Shown here piece by piece: positions 43,601 to 50,054 of a stretch of DNA of 64,000 nt. The notes under the pieces are model-generated. The model was not told where the DNA came from. It saw nothing but the letters and a program-made list of their open reading frames with translations, and did no database searches. This DNA is from Bactericera cockerelli (taxonomy: Eukaryota > Arthropoda > Insecta > Hemiptera > Triozidae): assembly GCA_024516035.1 (NCBI GenBank), contig CM044959.1, positions 20,819,241 through 20,883,240 of the forward strand. The letters are read 5' to 3'. Every line of letters starts with the position of its first letter. Within the stretch, counting starts at the first letter, position 1. A program made the position numbers and the translations under genes.

Positions 43601-45764
43601 AATGTAGAGGTTATTTTCCCTTAGAGGGGTAATTTGGAACTGGTAATTGTTCCCTTACATCGATGTTTCCTTTACATCCAGGTTTGACTGTATTACACTC
43701 AGATGATTCAGACCTTCCAAAAAAGGTTTCAAATTTTTGAAACATAGTAATGCTGTCAGGCTATGCCCAGCCCCACTCAGGCTGGGTGAGGTTAATTTGA
43801 GTAGATGGTTTTTGAGATTCCAGCAAATGGAGGGTAAAACTCCTGTTGTGATATAGCCATTCAGTTTAAAGTAACATTAAAAAAAAATCCATTTTTTTCC
43901 TCTCTATAGATAGGATAAGGAAAGTAGAAATGTACAATGACTGACTACCTAATCATGTACAATGTTCAGGCAATAGTTGATTGAATGATTAAGTGAATTA
44001 GAGTGCATTTTAGATCATGTTTTTAATCATTAAGAAACCAGTTTTATTTGGTTTCCTAGATTGGACAGTCATAATTACTTTGGAGAGGATTATATTTGTG
44101 TTCATAAGTGAACAGGTTTTTCCAAAAGTACAAGTCAAGTTTTTGGAAAGGGTTATAGACAGGAAAACATATTTATAAATTATGATACCAGAATACCACT
44201 GAATCTATGAGTCATACCCATGTATTGATGGGAGGCTGATACTCAATTTTACATCCACAGTGCTGGTAGCTCAGTGGTCAATGTTTTGGATTGGTAATCC
44301 TGAGGTCATGGGTTCAAAATCCAGCTGGGACATGACAAGTTATCCTCCCATTTGGGAAATTGACCACATAATAATATGTCTTGAACTTACTGCTGGAATA
44401 ATGGACTCATTAGTCTTAGTTGGACAGTATAAACAACGGGTATTATTCATATACAGTCTAGTCACTAATACCATGGCATGTGCATAAAAACCTCAATATA
44501 GTTGATATTTAAAATTTTAGTAAAATTTAGAGTGCTTTATGAAATGCTTACATGTATACTAGCTACCATAGAGATCTCATACAAAAAATATGAATAATTT
44601 CCCTCTAATAATACCATGGGACAAAATGTTTTTGAAATTTTGGTATTTAAATTTAAGTCTTACCATTCACATTGTTTTCTTTACGCCAGGTAACTGTTTC
44701 CCACAGCATATTTAGAGCTTCTGGAATTTGCTCTTCATGTTGAATGAGGAAACGGGTTAACCAGTCATCATTGATGTTAATTTTGTAAATATCTGCCTTG
44801 TGGAAATCATCTGAAAATTTGAGAGTGGTATTAGACTAGTATTGTAACAAACCATTTCAATTTTAATTTGTAAAAAGTTTTAAAATAGTTGAGTTCTTTT
44901 TATCTTGAAAATGATTTGGAAATTGTAACAATTGACCAATCTTGTGGAGTATGTAATATAAATTTACATGGACACAGTTCTCTGTTGATCAAATCCATTT
45001 TCTTACCCACCAATGACTCTCCACAATCTTCTCATAAGGAGCATTTGTGTAAATGGCACTTATGGGACTATCATCACCTACATGTATTACAGGAGGTAGG
45101 CATCATAGGATGTGTATGATGTTGTGTATGTGTATGAATTAAATTTCTCAAATAACCATTGACAGAGATTTTATTTTGTCAAGTTGGGTAAAATAGCTTG
45201 GGTGATAGTCTTTGTTTAGGTTCACTAAAGTGAACTAACACAGGTGGTTGCACTGTTTGTGTAACAGTCAGTGATCTAATGTGTGATAAAATAAATCACC
45301 TTTAAATTTTACCTAACCACAAAATTCTCTTTATCAACAAGAATAATTTAACATAATGTATGACTATGACTAGGTTCGAATACAAAATACTGTGATAGGT
45401 AGGTACCTACTTCATAGAGGATTGAATACGATTTGTTTTCCACACAGTAGTAATCCTCTGTAACAGCCAAATCTTGGATAGACAGACCAAGGAGAGTTGA
45501 AATATACCTCTTCTTGACCATAACATTTTAGTATTAAACTTGCCATCTAATCTACATCATTCAAGAGGCATTTTGCAAGTTTCATAAAAATTGATCCACA
45601 AATGGCTATGGGAGATATCAGAGGTGAACATATACATACACTACTTGATACCAATGAGTGAACTCTGTATTATTGTGCAAAAACTTACCTTCAGTGAGCC
45701 CCTCACTCTTTAATTTATCCAAGAAAGCATGTCTTAGATTACTGACTAGTTCTTTGGATACCAT
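22921..45764 (-). CDS. MOSPD2: MOSPD2: CRAL-TRIO and MSP domain ER tail-anchored protein
   Basis: Ten minus-strand exons with consensus junctions: 45764-45689, 44810-44664, 43479-43302, 42927-42764, 41815-41613, 30901-30805, 30430-30315, 24467-24279, 23689-23501 and 23115-22921. They total 1554 bp, exactly 517 codons plus stop, about the length of the vertebrate protein. Order: an N-terminal helical part (WLTRFLIQHEEQIPEAL), CRAL-TRIO domain (ITIFFDMAESGLANMDMEY, IFEMPWVMN, FKIIKSWLPPKAVEKIKF), a linker, the MSP domain (LRISPLDCVQFKKENTG, IKTTAPDKFRVRPGSG), a short coiled coil, and a membrane anchor (LLILILTLMIVLIAIVGYTL) with about 23 residues after it. From family knowledge, it binds FFAT motifs of partner proteins and tethers the ER to other membranes. 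The gene spans 22.8 kb because introns 5 and 7 hold full-length LINEs and palindromic elements. No frame breaks are seen. Confidence 0.95.
23501..23689 (-). CDS. MOSPD2: MOSPD2 exon 9: end of MSP domain
   Basis: Acceptor CTCTCTTCAG and donor GTAAGTAAC. It encodes VLWKNVATSAVDQYRLKCSV and a linker to the coiled coil. The (F/L)WK-x6-(E/D)xRL(R/K)C pattern fits the end of the MOSPD2 MSP domain. Confidence 0.92.
23816..24058 (-). mobile_element. tRNA-derived SINE, family B (reverse copy)
   Basis: The minus-strand head GAGTTAGCGCGCTAGGCATT and GGTTCGATTCCCAGC is tRNA-like. The body ACTCATACCTCGTGAGGAAAA and tail ending GCGCTACCCAC are shared with the plus copy at 37504-37770 and a fragment at 60470-60570. 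It lies in MOSPD2 intron 8. Confidence 0.75.
24061..24215 (-). mobile_element. tRNA-derived SINE, family C (reverse copy)
   Basis: Minus-strand head: GATGGATAAGGCGGCGGACT, GTAACCTGGAGGTCGGTGGT, then TCAAGTCCCGG. Body: GCGAGTTTGAGTAGTTGTGA and GTGATTAACACAAATATGAT. A close plus copy is at 57350-57500 and tail fragments are at 24740-24805 and 60400-60435. It directly abuts the family B copy. Confidence 0.75.
24279..24467 (-). CDS. MOSPD2: MOSPD2 exon 8: MSP domain core
   Basis: Acceptor TCTCTCCCTCAG and donor GTGAGATAC. It encodes IKTTAPDKFRVRPGSGVLNP, then EDRISVTVSLHDG and DKFLVMSTLLDAQDPDSS, the typical MSP/VAP strand pattern (KTTAP, RVRP, FLVM). Confidence 0.93.
24630..25070 (-). repeat. 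Fragments of SINE families C and D tails
   Basis: 24640-24690 and 24970-25065 share CAATCGGACAGCATAAAT and ATAATACGTCTTGGACTTAC with the family D SINE body (44257, 52590). 24740-24805 matches the family C tail. Two similar CCTATTATTATTMGCAATCG pieces suggest a duplication. Confidence 0.5.
25465..28952 (-). mobile_element. APE-type LINE (Jockey/CR1 group) with intact ORF
   Basis: The poly(A) tail is the T run 25465-25496. The 3' UTR on minus carries AATAAA-like words and is followed upstream by a 1101-codon ORF. The 5' portion (28678-28760 against 28885-28955) is an imperfect inverted repeat of about 70 bp that could fold into a stem. This is either a 5'-inversion mark or a palindromic remnant. 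It sits in MOSPD2 intron 7, sense to the gene. No unambiguous target duplication was found (ATATAT on both sides is palindromic itself). Confidence 0.8.
25605..28910 (-). CDS. LINE ORF2: endonuclease-reverse transcriptase
   Basis: 1101 codons without a break. The apurinic-type endonuclease is near residues 110-390 (FYQNTRGL, DIVAITESWLSPD, ILIGDLNLPDF, DSHHPALEI). The reverse transcriptase is near 600-880 (NPNKPAGRDGIPPKIV, HGFVEGRSTVTNL, LLTDVMKGFDQISH, GIAQGSKLSSLLF, LLYADDLKIF with the catalytic YADD). The C-terminal part has LELRRKVDLVMLIYNLV. There is no RNase H and no zinc knuckle. The first roughly 100 residues fall partly in the inverted-repeat part, so the true start may be later, near the KVINIFYQNTRGL region. 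The clade is uncertain, Jockey or CR1-like. It makes cDNA by target-primed reverse transcription. Confidence 0.88.
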   Translation of the reverse strand: MLIITPYDKPCRKRYNSTYSVDISFWSVLSASRTNSPKNFNEKTNQILTCSKVLAIRSYYQQIIFFWNLWSTSYRSNRPIYNENKFSKNIDLSLEIESDHVLPTGNLTSNHNNNEIVQTSGQIGNNKLSSNNNISRKKVINIFYQNTRGLKTKTKEFYLNLLSEEYDIVAITESWLSPDVNTNELFDSRYTIFRQDRDEKKTGKKRGGGLILASKREISLTRIVHWDICNNILELMWFRLTLIGEIIYLCLIYLPPHQESKKYDAVKFLSESISERNLQNENFILIGDLNLPDFSEELNVDPPRSVSKFREFTNFHLLESKNHIRNKNNRILDLCLTNISEIFLSNNKQVDVEILKTQGLVKEDSHHPALEIMIKYQNKIKIKQIPYKVDSKEKTKYFAFHKIDAEKLNSEIQKICWEDDINLITCPNIFLNNIYVKLNEIFLKNVPLYNVSKRSQNFPEWWSANTRHIFKTKEKLRKTQNKTQQQSEHYKYLRKEIKKEIKSNYQSYIQKLSTEFKHNSKSFWKYVKKERSKGKSTNIIFKGQQLNSQKEIVDSFADHFITSYKPCSVDLDKICSLNDLSTSIEIPLFTEQQVLDEAMNINPNKPAGRDGIPPKIVRECAPSLAKPLTYLFNLSLQSNVFPDRLKDTIITPVPKNESGCVEDHRPIANLNSFAKLYEALLYKSIAGQVFSKVRNIQHGFVEGRSTVTNLTEFSEYVCATLQEGYQTDVLLTDVMKGFDQISHESIIKKLYSIGFKSPKLFVSYLTNRNLQVKYMDITSEPFIPTSGIAQGSKLSSLLFILTYDEVCKDISPESKILLYADDLKIFRKITNINDCQKLQEDLNIVRQKLHLIGLNFHPSKSKQITITRKKVNINYNYKMGDICIEKVNSHKDLGIIIDSEHKFNEHRANMLKRAYRKLGLIIRFGKHVKDIDVLRTLFLSLVRSTVEYGSILWDPNSKLESKTIEKIQSTFVRYLFKKENGFYPKYPEAISYNTLLEMLDINSLELRRKVDLVMLIYNLVNNNITCLELKEKIVEKTPNPILRNTNIETFTVPHPRLTKLHESPLNRAMTLCNEVHLSTDDFLLSKEAFKANVRQLVFSSL
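29426..30290. mobile_element. Palindromic TIR element a, copy 2
   Basis: 865 bp, flanked by TA, beginning CAGGGTGGGGCAAAAGTCTG and ending with its inverse. It has the same nested arrangement as 17797-18650: four copies of GTCTGGAAACCCCTGAATA, two in each orientation. It lies in MOSPD2 intron 7, 22 bases from the splice donor of exon 7 (GT at 30314-30313). Confidence 0.85.
30315..30430 (-). CDS. MOSPD2: MOSPD2 exon 7: start of MSP domain
   Basis: Acceptor TTTATTTCAG and donor GTAATTTTTG. It encodes TKLRISPLDCVQFKKENTG, then EIQGTISIVNNNTRSIAFK. The LxI(S/T)P...F pattern opens MSP domains. Confidence 0.93.
30805..30901 (-). CDS. MOSPD2: MOSPD2 exon 6: linker
   Basis: 97-bp exon, acceptor GAATTGCTCTCAG, donor GTAAGTAG. 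It encodes VHFVDGSPGDARSMASSSL, then CSADDDNQFIVTP, an acidic and serine-rich linker before the MSP domain. Phase fits both neighbours. Confidence 0.88.
31052..31230 (-). repeat. 5'-truncated relative of the R1-like LINE 3' end
   Basis: The T run near 31060, then words such as GCACCCGGAACCGTT and AACATTACTTCAGG, parallel the 3' UTR of the LINE at 31607 (ATTCGGAACCGTTGAAGAAA, CATTACTTCAAATGCAG). Same orientation, about 400 bp away. Confidence 0.5.
31374..31505 (-). mobile_element. SINE fragment (family D body, family A-like head)
   Basis: The minus strand contains GGTTCGAATGCCACCCAGTG (B-box and family A word), then CTGCTGGAATAATGAG, and a body ending CGGGCAGTATAAATAAAT as in family D. This is a composite or decayed copy. 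Confidence 0.5.
31854..34823 (-). CDS. R1-like LINE ORF2: endonuclease and reverse transcriptase
   Basis: 989 codons. N-terminal endonuclease (FLQLNAHRS, VLLISEPNKKY, LLGGDFNSKSPEWGS, LSDHQNIYYEI). Reverse transcriptase (RNKKSPGPDGISSEMAK, YRPICLLNILGKVMEHLI, YGFRAGRSTLDAI, MVDIKNAFNSMPW, GAAQGSVTGPTLWNIYYD, LAYADDLVII with catalytic YADD, VKYLGVMLDENL). A C-terminal zinc finger (CAYCNWPEDNPEHTVYNC) is typical of R1-group proteins. No RNase H is seen. The start codon overlaps the ORF1 stop as ATGA (34823-34820), suggesting translation by termination-reinitiation. Confidence 0.92.
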   Translation of the reverse strand: MIKFLQLNAHRSVPSHELANKTAQDENLSVLLISEPNKKYIKNNHGFYNDGKLDAVIQITNKNLKVEAFGRSDGFVWVVINGYQIFSCYISPNVTHRAFVHYLEDLKSSIQSSTCSKILLGGDFNSKSPEWGSAMEDPRGTTLGEWLAENNLEILNQGSAPTFIRGSSSSVIDITFCSKSLFRRVINWRVSDEENLSDHQNIYYEIETGEIQNTETNKNKIKWKYSEGKKHEFQKVIEEYLKDQPAVPEICSEKLQEACKKVFSPRGDGSQKKPVYWWNQEIAALRKQCHMEKRKIVRKNGKTNITEEEKRALKKQYYISKEKLRFAINTSKQNAWENLCNDLNKNIWGNAYKIVCKKFKLNTNPPLKTEEKITEAEKLFPRHEKINWEVIDVEEDIQRFTMEETVEAFHKLRNKKSPGPDGISSEMAKALFEITPQYCLDMFNQVLVSGVFPKNWKLAKLVLLEKGKKDDQGNMSYRPICLLNILGKVMEHLIKNRLLKEMEEKGDLSDKQYGFRAGRSTLDAIKEVLKMAEDAKKEKMLCAMTMVDIKNAFNSMPWRGIMHEIKRKNISNYLTKILCSYFEDRRLQIDEKTELELSCGAAQGSVTGPTLWNIYYDPVLRIELPSNSKVLAYADDLVIITKGKTQEEIQQETNSTMRKIIEWMRNAQLEIAPQKTEVVLLVSKKKCREITIRVNDMDIKSKKCVKYLGVMLDENLRMGEHVKYVVSKSERICGMLSRIMPNLKGPDNPKRKILASVVYSTLLYGAPAWGKVVKWKKYINLLERVQRKIMLRLCRAYRTAATPALQIISGSLPIELMVEEKRRLYEIYKQEENKEERDKMIEELKNEMIERWESKWDAENIKGKWTKRLINKTGMNQWINRKHGNISYELCQFLTGHGHFRKFQFKIKKVPSAKCAYCNWPEDNPEHTVYNCDRFNQEREACSRKLGKQITPENTVEEMLRNEVQWNIIEEFIRKILRIKAQDDRRART
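34820..36610 (-). CDS. R1-like LINE ORF1: Gag-like RNA-binding protein
   Basis: 596 codons. The N terminus is hydrophilic and helical. A central region (about 250-440) looks RRM-like, and a C-terminal block has three zinc knuckles: CYNCLKIGHHSAIC, CLNCAQTGHISREC and CSTCETEGHRC, in the CX2CX4HX4C style. This is the nucleic-acid chaperone/Gag analogue of R1/Jockey-type LINEs. It ends in TGA overlapping the ORF2 ATG. Confidence 0.9.
   Translation of the reverse strand: MAEDENTENSNGNRNQFDGGNAYKKRKLGVDGSPVSSQVLMAEDARVELVQAIQKLSALIVDLSKDISDSPKIRKDIKERTQILQDMNTQLLENTVLDILQAPAANKAIITDIGENLPPRMRYFCDRCATELEQEEEERKEIRSKLREAITYSEENYVAFIDKDWPEATFEKIKETIGNPWSTREGDLVVIINKKDEDTPLLNMVKIRYPEMEEFLVANNETGTEPAEERLQYLESTVKTKTHTNTRRVHLVETRGEKDIRSLLTKLKDENLLKGEKVTVAVSLPETRTIVRKTLEIFFHEDKDTHIDFYIPRNTEFKHKEITLDKRDRKPEAVIIKTNISTYADTLRSIRSVIRPDEMGVGVRSIKRTKQNHVVIETEQGQASRLHKEIATRIQGVETRITGNSSTVIIMDIDASMNGREIEECIRKEIREFETTVRYVRTTRAGTQVATVTMPTRAAENLLKIGDIKIGWTRCRVKPRTDVIRCYNCLKIGHHSAICKEPRGDKKCLNCAQTGHISRECSNVSFCSTCETEGHRCDTFKCPSFKNLMNKMKETATGESTNENLNPEENREQEDGNKQDIEIMDVSLEEVHTEQT
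36611..37248 (-). promoter_or_regulatory. 5' region of the R1-like LINE with repeated short units
   Basis: Two sets of short imperfect repeats: about six CCTCTTTTWGGG words on plus (36708-36800), and three AACGTTCTTG units at 37074, 37123 and 37194. An internal LINE promoter would be expected here. That function is inferred from position only. A T-rich run (37231-37246) adjoins the 5' target duplication. Confidence 0.45.
37504..37770 (+). mobile_element. tRNA-derived SINE, family B
   Basis: Head CACCGTGGCAGAGTGAGTTA, then GCGCGCTAGGC and GGTTCGATCCCCAGC. The body has TCTGCTCTGTACTTGGATGT and CTCATACCTCGTGAGGAAAA. The tail includes TTGCGCTACCCAC. Same family as the minus-strand copy at 23816-24058. 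Confidence 0.78.
37830..38285 (+). repeat. Dispersed repeat E, copy 1
   Basis: Shares, in order, with 53718-54375: TCTGGTGT...CA, GACATTCCTTATC, CCACTGGTGACT, AACCAATTCAAAG, ATACCAAATTTCAAG, GGTATCCTGAGGCTA and TTATAGGATAAG. It lacks the CACAGA microsatellite of the other copy. The 3' words resemble RTE-type LINE ends. Confidence 0.65.
38430..38545 (+). repeat. Dispersed repeat fragment with A tail
   Basis: GAATGGAGGGTAAACCC and GTGATATGACCATGCAGTTG match the 3' part of the copies at 43768 and 48780. A 23-base A run follows. Confidence 0.5.
39776..39960 (+). mobile_element. tRNA-derived SINE, family E
   Basis: GTGGGTCAGTGGTTAAGAGC (A-box-like), then GGTTTGAATCCCGG (B-box), then a body TTCTCCCCGAGTTTTGCCGT. 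Not close to the other SINE heads in the window. Confidence 0.6.
40365..40735 (+). mobile_element. LINE 3'-end copy with ATTGCC hairpin (uninterrupted)
   Basis: Contains GCGGCATATTGTTTTAAAGG, then GATATTGCCATAGGCAATAA and CCCCGCCCTTTTGTTAGGAC, then GTATATATTGCTTCCATT, AATAAAGTGTTGAATG and an ATAATGATAATAA tail. It serves as the empty-site counterpart of 17706-18830. Confidence 0.65.
41075..41222. repeat. CA-rich microsatellite
   Basis: Imperfect CACACA, CACGCA and CTCTCACACA runs. Confidence 0.85.
41613..41815 (-). CDS. MOSPD2: MOSPD2 exon 5: end of CRAL-TRIO domain
   Basis: Acceptor CTTTTCTTCTCAG and donor GTAAGCAAG. It encodes AFKIIKSWLPPKAVEKIKFV, then NKSTLKDYVQPKYALTCWGG. The FKI(I/V)K(S/T)WL-P-AV pattern matches vertebrate MOSPD2. 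Confidence 0.94.
42023..42082. repeat. Two-copy 30-bp tandem repeat
   Basis: TATCAAGCTGCATGCTACAA is repeated with a period of 30 bases and one mismatch. Confidence 0.85.
42764..42927 (-). CDS. MOSPD2: MOSPD2 exon 4: CRAL-TRIO core
   Basis: Acceptor TTGTTTTACAG, donor GTAAGAACAA. It encodes LNKGDKITIFFDMAESGLA, NMDMEYTKYLIGLCKQYYP and ILIFEMPWVMN. Nearly every position aligns with the vertebrate FDLSETGINSIDMDF / IFDMPWLMN core. Confidence 0.95.
43302..43479 (-). CDS. MOSPD2: MOSPD2 exon 3
   Basis: Acceptor CTTGTCATTTCAG, donor GTACAAAAC. It encodes INENTVNQDFLKDGSMFLHG, QDIDGKTLLIFKCKMHIKG and RCIIYWFERAER. It fits the CRAL-TRIO N-terminal half (FLHGxDxDGxxLxxF). Confidence 0.93.
43768..43885 (+). 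repeat. Dispersed repeat copy (CTCAGGCTGGGTGAGG family)
   Basis: CCCACTCAGGCTGGGTGAGG, then CCAGCAAATGGAGGGTAAAA and GTGATATAGCCATTCAG, ending in an A run. This is one of the best-preserved copies. Confidence 0.65.
44257..44455 (+). mobile_element. tRNA-derived SINE, family D
   Basis: Head GTGCTGGTAGCTCAGTGGTC (A-box), GGTTCAAAATCC (B-box), then GGGACATGACAAGTTATCCT. The body has ACATAATAATATGTCTTGAA, CTTACTGCTGGAATAATGGA and GGACAGTATAAA. A second copy is at 52590-52770. Confidence 0.75.
44664..44810 (-). CDS. MOSPD2: MOSPD2 exon 2
   Basis: Acceptor CTCAAATTTTCAG, donor GTAAGACTT. It encodes DFHKADIYKININDDWLTRF, then LIQHEEQIPEALNMLWETV and TWRKENNVN, matching the N-terminal DDxWLxRFL...AL.ML...WRKE pattern of CRAL-TRIO-N. 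Confidence 0.93.
45689..45764 (-). CDS. MOSPD2: MOSPD2 exon 1 with start codon
   Basis: ATG at 45764-45762 in the context GAAAATGG (purine at -3, G at +4). It encodes MVSKELVSNLRHAFLDKLKS and EGLTE; donor GTAAGTTTTT. Choosing this start makes the summed exons exactly 517 codons plus stop. Confidence 0.88.
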
Positions 45765-46740
45765 TTTCTAGAATTTTTATTTTCTCAGGAACAGCAAATC
45801 AAAGGGACCAAATTGTAGACAACAATAAAACGGCTTATTTTTAGGGTGAAAAAATAACTTGAATTACCCTTCAACTGACTGAAAATATTCTAGTCTGAAG
45901 GTTTTCAAACACAAAGCACTTCTATTCTAATGATAACGAGTGTTTTATCAAAGCAAAACACAACATTAGATAAGGAGGAGGTGTCCTCAGTTTGAAGTAT
46001 TGTTCGAAGCGGGTAAACTGATAACTGGATTTATTAGGCTACAACTATTACTATCCCCGATAAAAGAATAAATTACCAAGTGTCTATGAATCAGTAATCA
46101 CTCTTATCACAAGGGATTAGGGAAAGGGGAATAACCCGATTACCCGAATAACTCGAAAGACTGGATTGAAAATTAAAATATAAACGGCCCAACACTTTTC
46201 TCACCTTTAAAATTGCAATGTTGCCACTTGCTGCCTATCCAACATTTTCTACCAAAATTTAAAATGATAATGATGTATACATTTTTTTAAGTGTAATGGT
46301 ACTTAATAACTATTTCCTGTATAGAGTGTTTTTCGTGTGCTTAAACCATTTCAAATACCTATCTTAGCTTGATTTCTCCTAGAATATTTGTCAGAATTTT
46401 GTGATATTAAAAGCAGACTTCATATTTTCTAACTAAACCTAATAATAAAAAAAAAAAAACCTATATACATGATAAATATTATCTATTTATTAGGGTCCCA
46501 GTGTCGCTAATAAACAGATTAAATCAATTAACTTTATACACAATAAAATGGCTTATGGCCAAGCTTAATCAAATAATCAGTCTGTTAGTGACTATGCACT
46601 CCACCATAGGACAAATAATATTTCACCACCTTAATTTTCTACATTTGAACTAATCAATTGATTTTTACTTTCTATTACATACCTATAAGGTATACCTAGA
46701 AAGTATTGTTTTTGAAATCAACGATTAATTTTGGTCAATA
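45765..46740. other. Upstream flank of MOSPD2; no other gene seen
   Basis: It should contain the MOSPD2 5' UTR and promoter. I see no clear TATA or initiator that I would assign. AT-rich. Confidence 0.4.
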
Positions 46741-46749
46741 ATTAACTTC

Positions 46750-46875
46750 CAATGCCGTAGGCATTAGCACCGCCCTTGATCAAGTTTTGTTTAATAATTT
46801 CAACTTTGTTTCTTGTAAATTGTATATACTATATTTTGTAAATAAAACTTGATTAAATCTGTTTAATAATAAAAC
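46750..46875 (+). repeat. LINE 3'-end fragment with diverged ATTGCC hairpin
   Basis: AATGCCGTAGGCATT then GCACCGCCCTTGATC, AATAAAACTTGATT and a TTTAATAATAA tail parallel the copy at 40557-40735. Confidence 0.5.
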
Positions 46876-46981
46876 ACACCAAATACGGTGGTTCGAGTCT
46901 CAAGTACGGCAAAAATTTAGTAATGTGAGTTTGAATAGGTAAATTGTGACATAACGATTGTCATCACAAATACCTCATTGG

Positions 46982-47335
46982 TACCCCTTAAACAAAAAGG
47001 TGTCTCTGATCTACTAACTCCGATATAGTAGTCTCGGAGATTGATACGAGAGAGTAAAAACAGCGTGCTCGGAAACATCTTTCTCTGGGAGTACTACGAG
47101 AGAGTAAAAAAAGCGTGCTCGGAAACATCTTTCCCTGGGAGTACTGCGGGAATGGATAGAAACTCTCCCGGAGAATGTTTAACCAACTTACTCGGAACCT
47201 ATCCCGGATCTATGCCCGAGCTAACTCGGGACAAGATCCAAGCTAACGTCCCGAGTACATGGTCTCGGAACGGTCTCCGAACGAGATCCAATACCCTGTG
47301 GCAACACCGCAATGCGCCTGGCTCCATATCTTAAG
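46982..47335 (+). repeat. GC-rich CTCGGA-repeat element, copy 1
   Basis: Starts TACCCCTTAAACAAAAAGG. It has CTCGGAGA-type words throughout and a 50-bp unit (ACGAGAGAGTAAAAA, GCGTGCTCGGAAACATCTTT) repeated at 47045 and 47095. Base composition is strikingly unlike its AT-rich flanks. It relates to 50100-50468, which has the same terminal word in the other orientation. Confidence 0.6.
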
Positions 47336-48329
47336 AGCGTGCACGCATTTTGTTTTTAATTTTTAAAGTTGTTTTATGCGACGTTAAACATAAATTAAAA
47401 AAAATCTCCTGTAGGTAAATGTTGTAATCTTTTTAAAAGTCGTAAGTTGTTTTATCATATCATAATAGGTGTAATGTGTAATCTTTTTATAGTTTCTTCT
47501 TTAAAAACATGTTCATCATATCTTCCTAGCATGGACAGCTTTTGCGTAGCGGCTCGCGTCTACGAACTTAATAGCCAAACCTCGTAGATGTGTTTTGGTG
47601 TCTCCGAGTTGAGGCTACAGTAAGTGAATTTGTTTAGATGGTAGTTGAGGCTACAGTGACCTGTTAAAAAGCCAGTAAGATTGATTGCAATCAATAGATA
47701 CTACTACTAAAATAATTATGATCTATGGAGGAAATCCACATGATATTTTCCACCTGTTTACATGTATTGTGCATCCAATCCAACATAGCTTCAACCTGAA
47801 GAAACCTATTGAAGCTGCCTCCCTCCTCAAACATATTGAACCTAACATGGGATAAGTGAAAGTGACTACAAATTGATGATTTACACAAAATAATTATATC
47901 TAACAATTTCTGATAAAAGTCCAACAAGTTGACTCTTCTAAAGTTCCTACATCATAGTTTTAGGGTGTAACTAAAAAGAAATTTTTCTCTACTTTAAAAA
48001 GTTTACTGTTCTAAAGTGTACCAATTTCCATGCATTAATCATAAGTGAGTTTTACACTCCAATTAGTGGGGTAAGCAATATCTAAACAATATCTTACATT
48101 TTACATTTTTTTATAGTCAAACCAGGATATGTATGTGGAAATGCTGGAGATTAACCTGTTCCAGATATTCCACTTAATCAGAATCACACTCTTAACAGGT
48201 GTCTGACTGGGGGATTTTAAACAGGGAAAAGACCAGTGTTTTGCTAGACAACTATGAACAGAGAACTGACTAGCTAAAGGCTTTTTAATAGGTTCACATT
48301 ATTGAAGATTTGACTAGGCTGGTATATCT

Positions 48330-48475
48330 AGCCCTACTCAGGCTGAGTGAGGTGAATGTGGGTATCTGGTACTGTTCCCATTAAATTCAGAATGAAATTC
48401 CCATCCTCACTATCTCAAATCAGGACAGGGGTTTGTCATGAACCAGCTATAACATAAAAAAAAAATATTGTAAGT
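48330..48475 (+). repeat. Dispersed repeat copy (CTCAGGCTGAGTGAGG)
   Basis: GCCCTACTCAGGCTGAGTGA, GGTACTGTTCCCATTAAATT, ending in an A run. This is a variant of the family with a different middle. Confidence 0.5.
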
Positions 48476-48694
48476 TTAGAAGAAGTATTAAGTGTTGCAA
48501 ATTTAGACAGTTTTTTTACTTGTAATAAGTACATTTTTTACTATAATGTGTTCATTAATTTTAATTTTTAAAACAGTAGCTTGTATTATTCAAGATTTGA
48601 CTACTCCCCGTAATCTAAAGATTTTGGTTCATTTTTGTTGTTGTGAAACAGATAATTCTCCTTCTTTAGAAAATATGAGGCTGACATGTGTATA

Positions 48695-48900
48695 CACAGC
48701 CTTTATCAGGCTGGGTGAGGTTAATGTGGCTACCTGGTACTATTCCCAGTAAATTCAGAATAAAATGGCCCAACCCAGGCTCGGTGAGCTTAATGTGGGT
48801 AACAGGTTTGTGAGTTTCCTGCAAATGAGGGTAAAACCTCGGTCATGATATGACTATGCAATTGAGGTTAAACCCACTTTAATCAAACAAAAAAAAATCT
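48695..48900 (+). repeat. Two tandem dispersed-repeat copies
   Basis: ATCAGGCTGGGTGAGGTTAA at 48706 and CCCAGGCTCGGTGAGC at 48774 are followed by the two known bodies (GGTACTATTCCCAGT and CTGCAAATGAGGGTAAAACC) and an A run. Confidence 0.5.
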
Positions 48901-49864
48901 GGAAGACTGTTCTTTTTTTTATGAATGCCATATTATAGTCAAAATTCTCTCTGGGTTCTATTTCCTAATTTCATCTCTAATAATCTCAACTTCTGTTCTG
49001 GTAGTCTTTGTCTTCGGGCAGCCTGCTGCTGGGCAGGAAGATGGCATTTCAGCACATCTCTCTCTTAATTACCTATATGTATAATAGATTTAGATTAATT
49101 AAGTCCACTTGGCTTAATTTATCTGCTGATTCTATGTATTATATTCTGTTTGTTTCATGTTTTTGTTTGTTACATATTTTTGCTTTTAATTCTTTTACCA
49201 TGAAAATGGAAAAATATAAAACTGAAAAACACAAATTGTCTTCTTATTTATTAATGTTAGCATTTCATCAACAGCTTTTCATCATTGTAGAACCAAATTG
49301 CCTTGAAATAGTATATTTTTCATCAAATCCAAATTAATTTTAAAAATTTCCTGTGAAATCACAATTTTCAATTTTTTCCGGGCAATGGCGGTGGTATGAA
49401 ATTCAATATGGAGCCCCTTAATTATTAAGTAGGTATTCAATTTCCAAAACCTTGTAAAAATAAGCTTAATAAAATGCTCAGGGGGAGGAAATAGTAAGCT
49501 TATAAAAGTGTTTCTAAAATGTTAAGCCTTGTCAAAATAAGCTTTATAAAATGTTTGAATCTTGTCAAAATAAGTGTTTTTAAAATCTTTTTAAACACTT
49601 TCTGTGCCGTCTGGGTAGTCTGCTGTGACTAAAGATAGAGATACTTTTAAGATGTGAACTTATGTGATACTTTTATTTTCATGTCAATTTTTTTTCTAAT
49701 GTTTCTAAATTGATTGCATAAATATATTGATACCTAAGATTCCTTGGGTCAAATAAGCATGGATTATCTCTATCAACTAGGGGTCAGAAATGGACCCTAA
49801 CTGAGTTAGAACTGACTTAAACTCGAAAAATTAATATTAAAAATTGAATTCGTATCCTATGTCC

Positions 49865-49925
49865 TATACATATGTCCTAACTAAAGGGCGGGGTTATTGG
49901 TTATTGCCTATGGCAATCTCTTTAT
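49865..49925 (-). repeat. ATTGCC hairpin fragment of a LINE 3' end
   Basis: The minus strand carries GATTGCCATAGGCAATAACC and CCGCCCTTTAGTTAGGACAT. A tandem GGTTATT duplication is present inside. Confidence 0.55.
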
Positions 49926-50054
49926 TCCAATTGTTTCTAGTCTCTTATTGGGATTTTTCATTCTTTAAGGTGTATTCTTCTTTTATTTTTGTTTTGTTCT
50001 TAATTATTTTATTTTAAATTTCACAATAAAAAAAATGTTCTATTATAAAAATGT

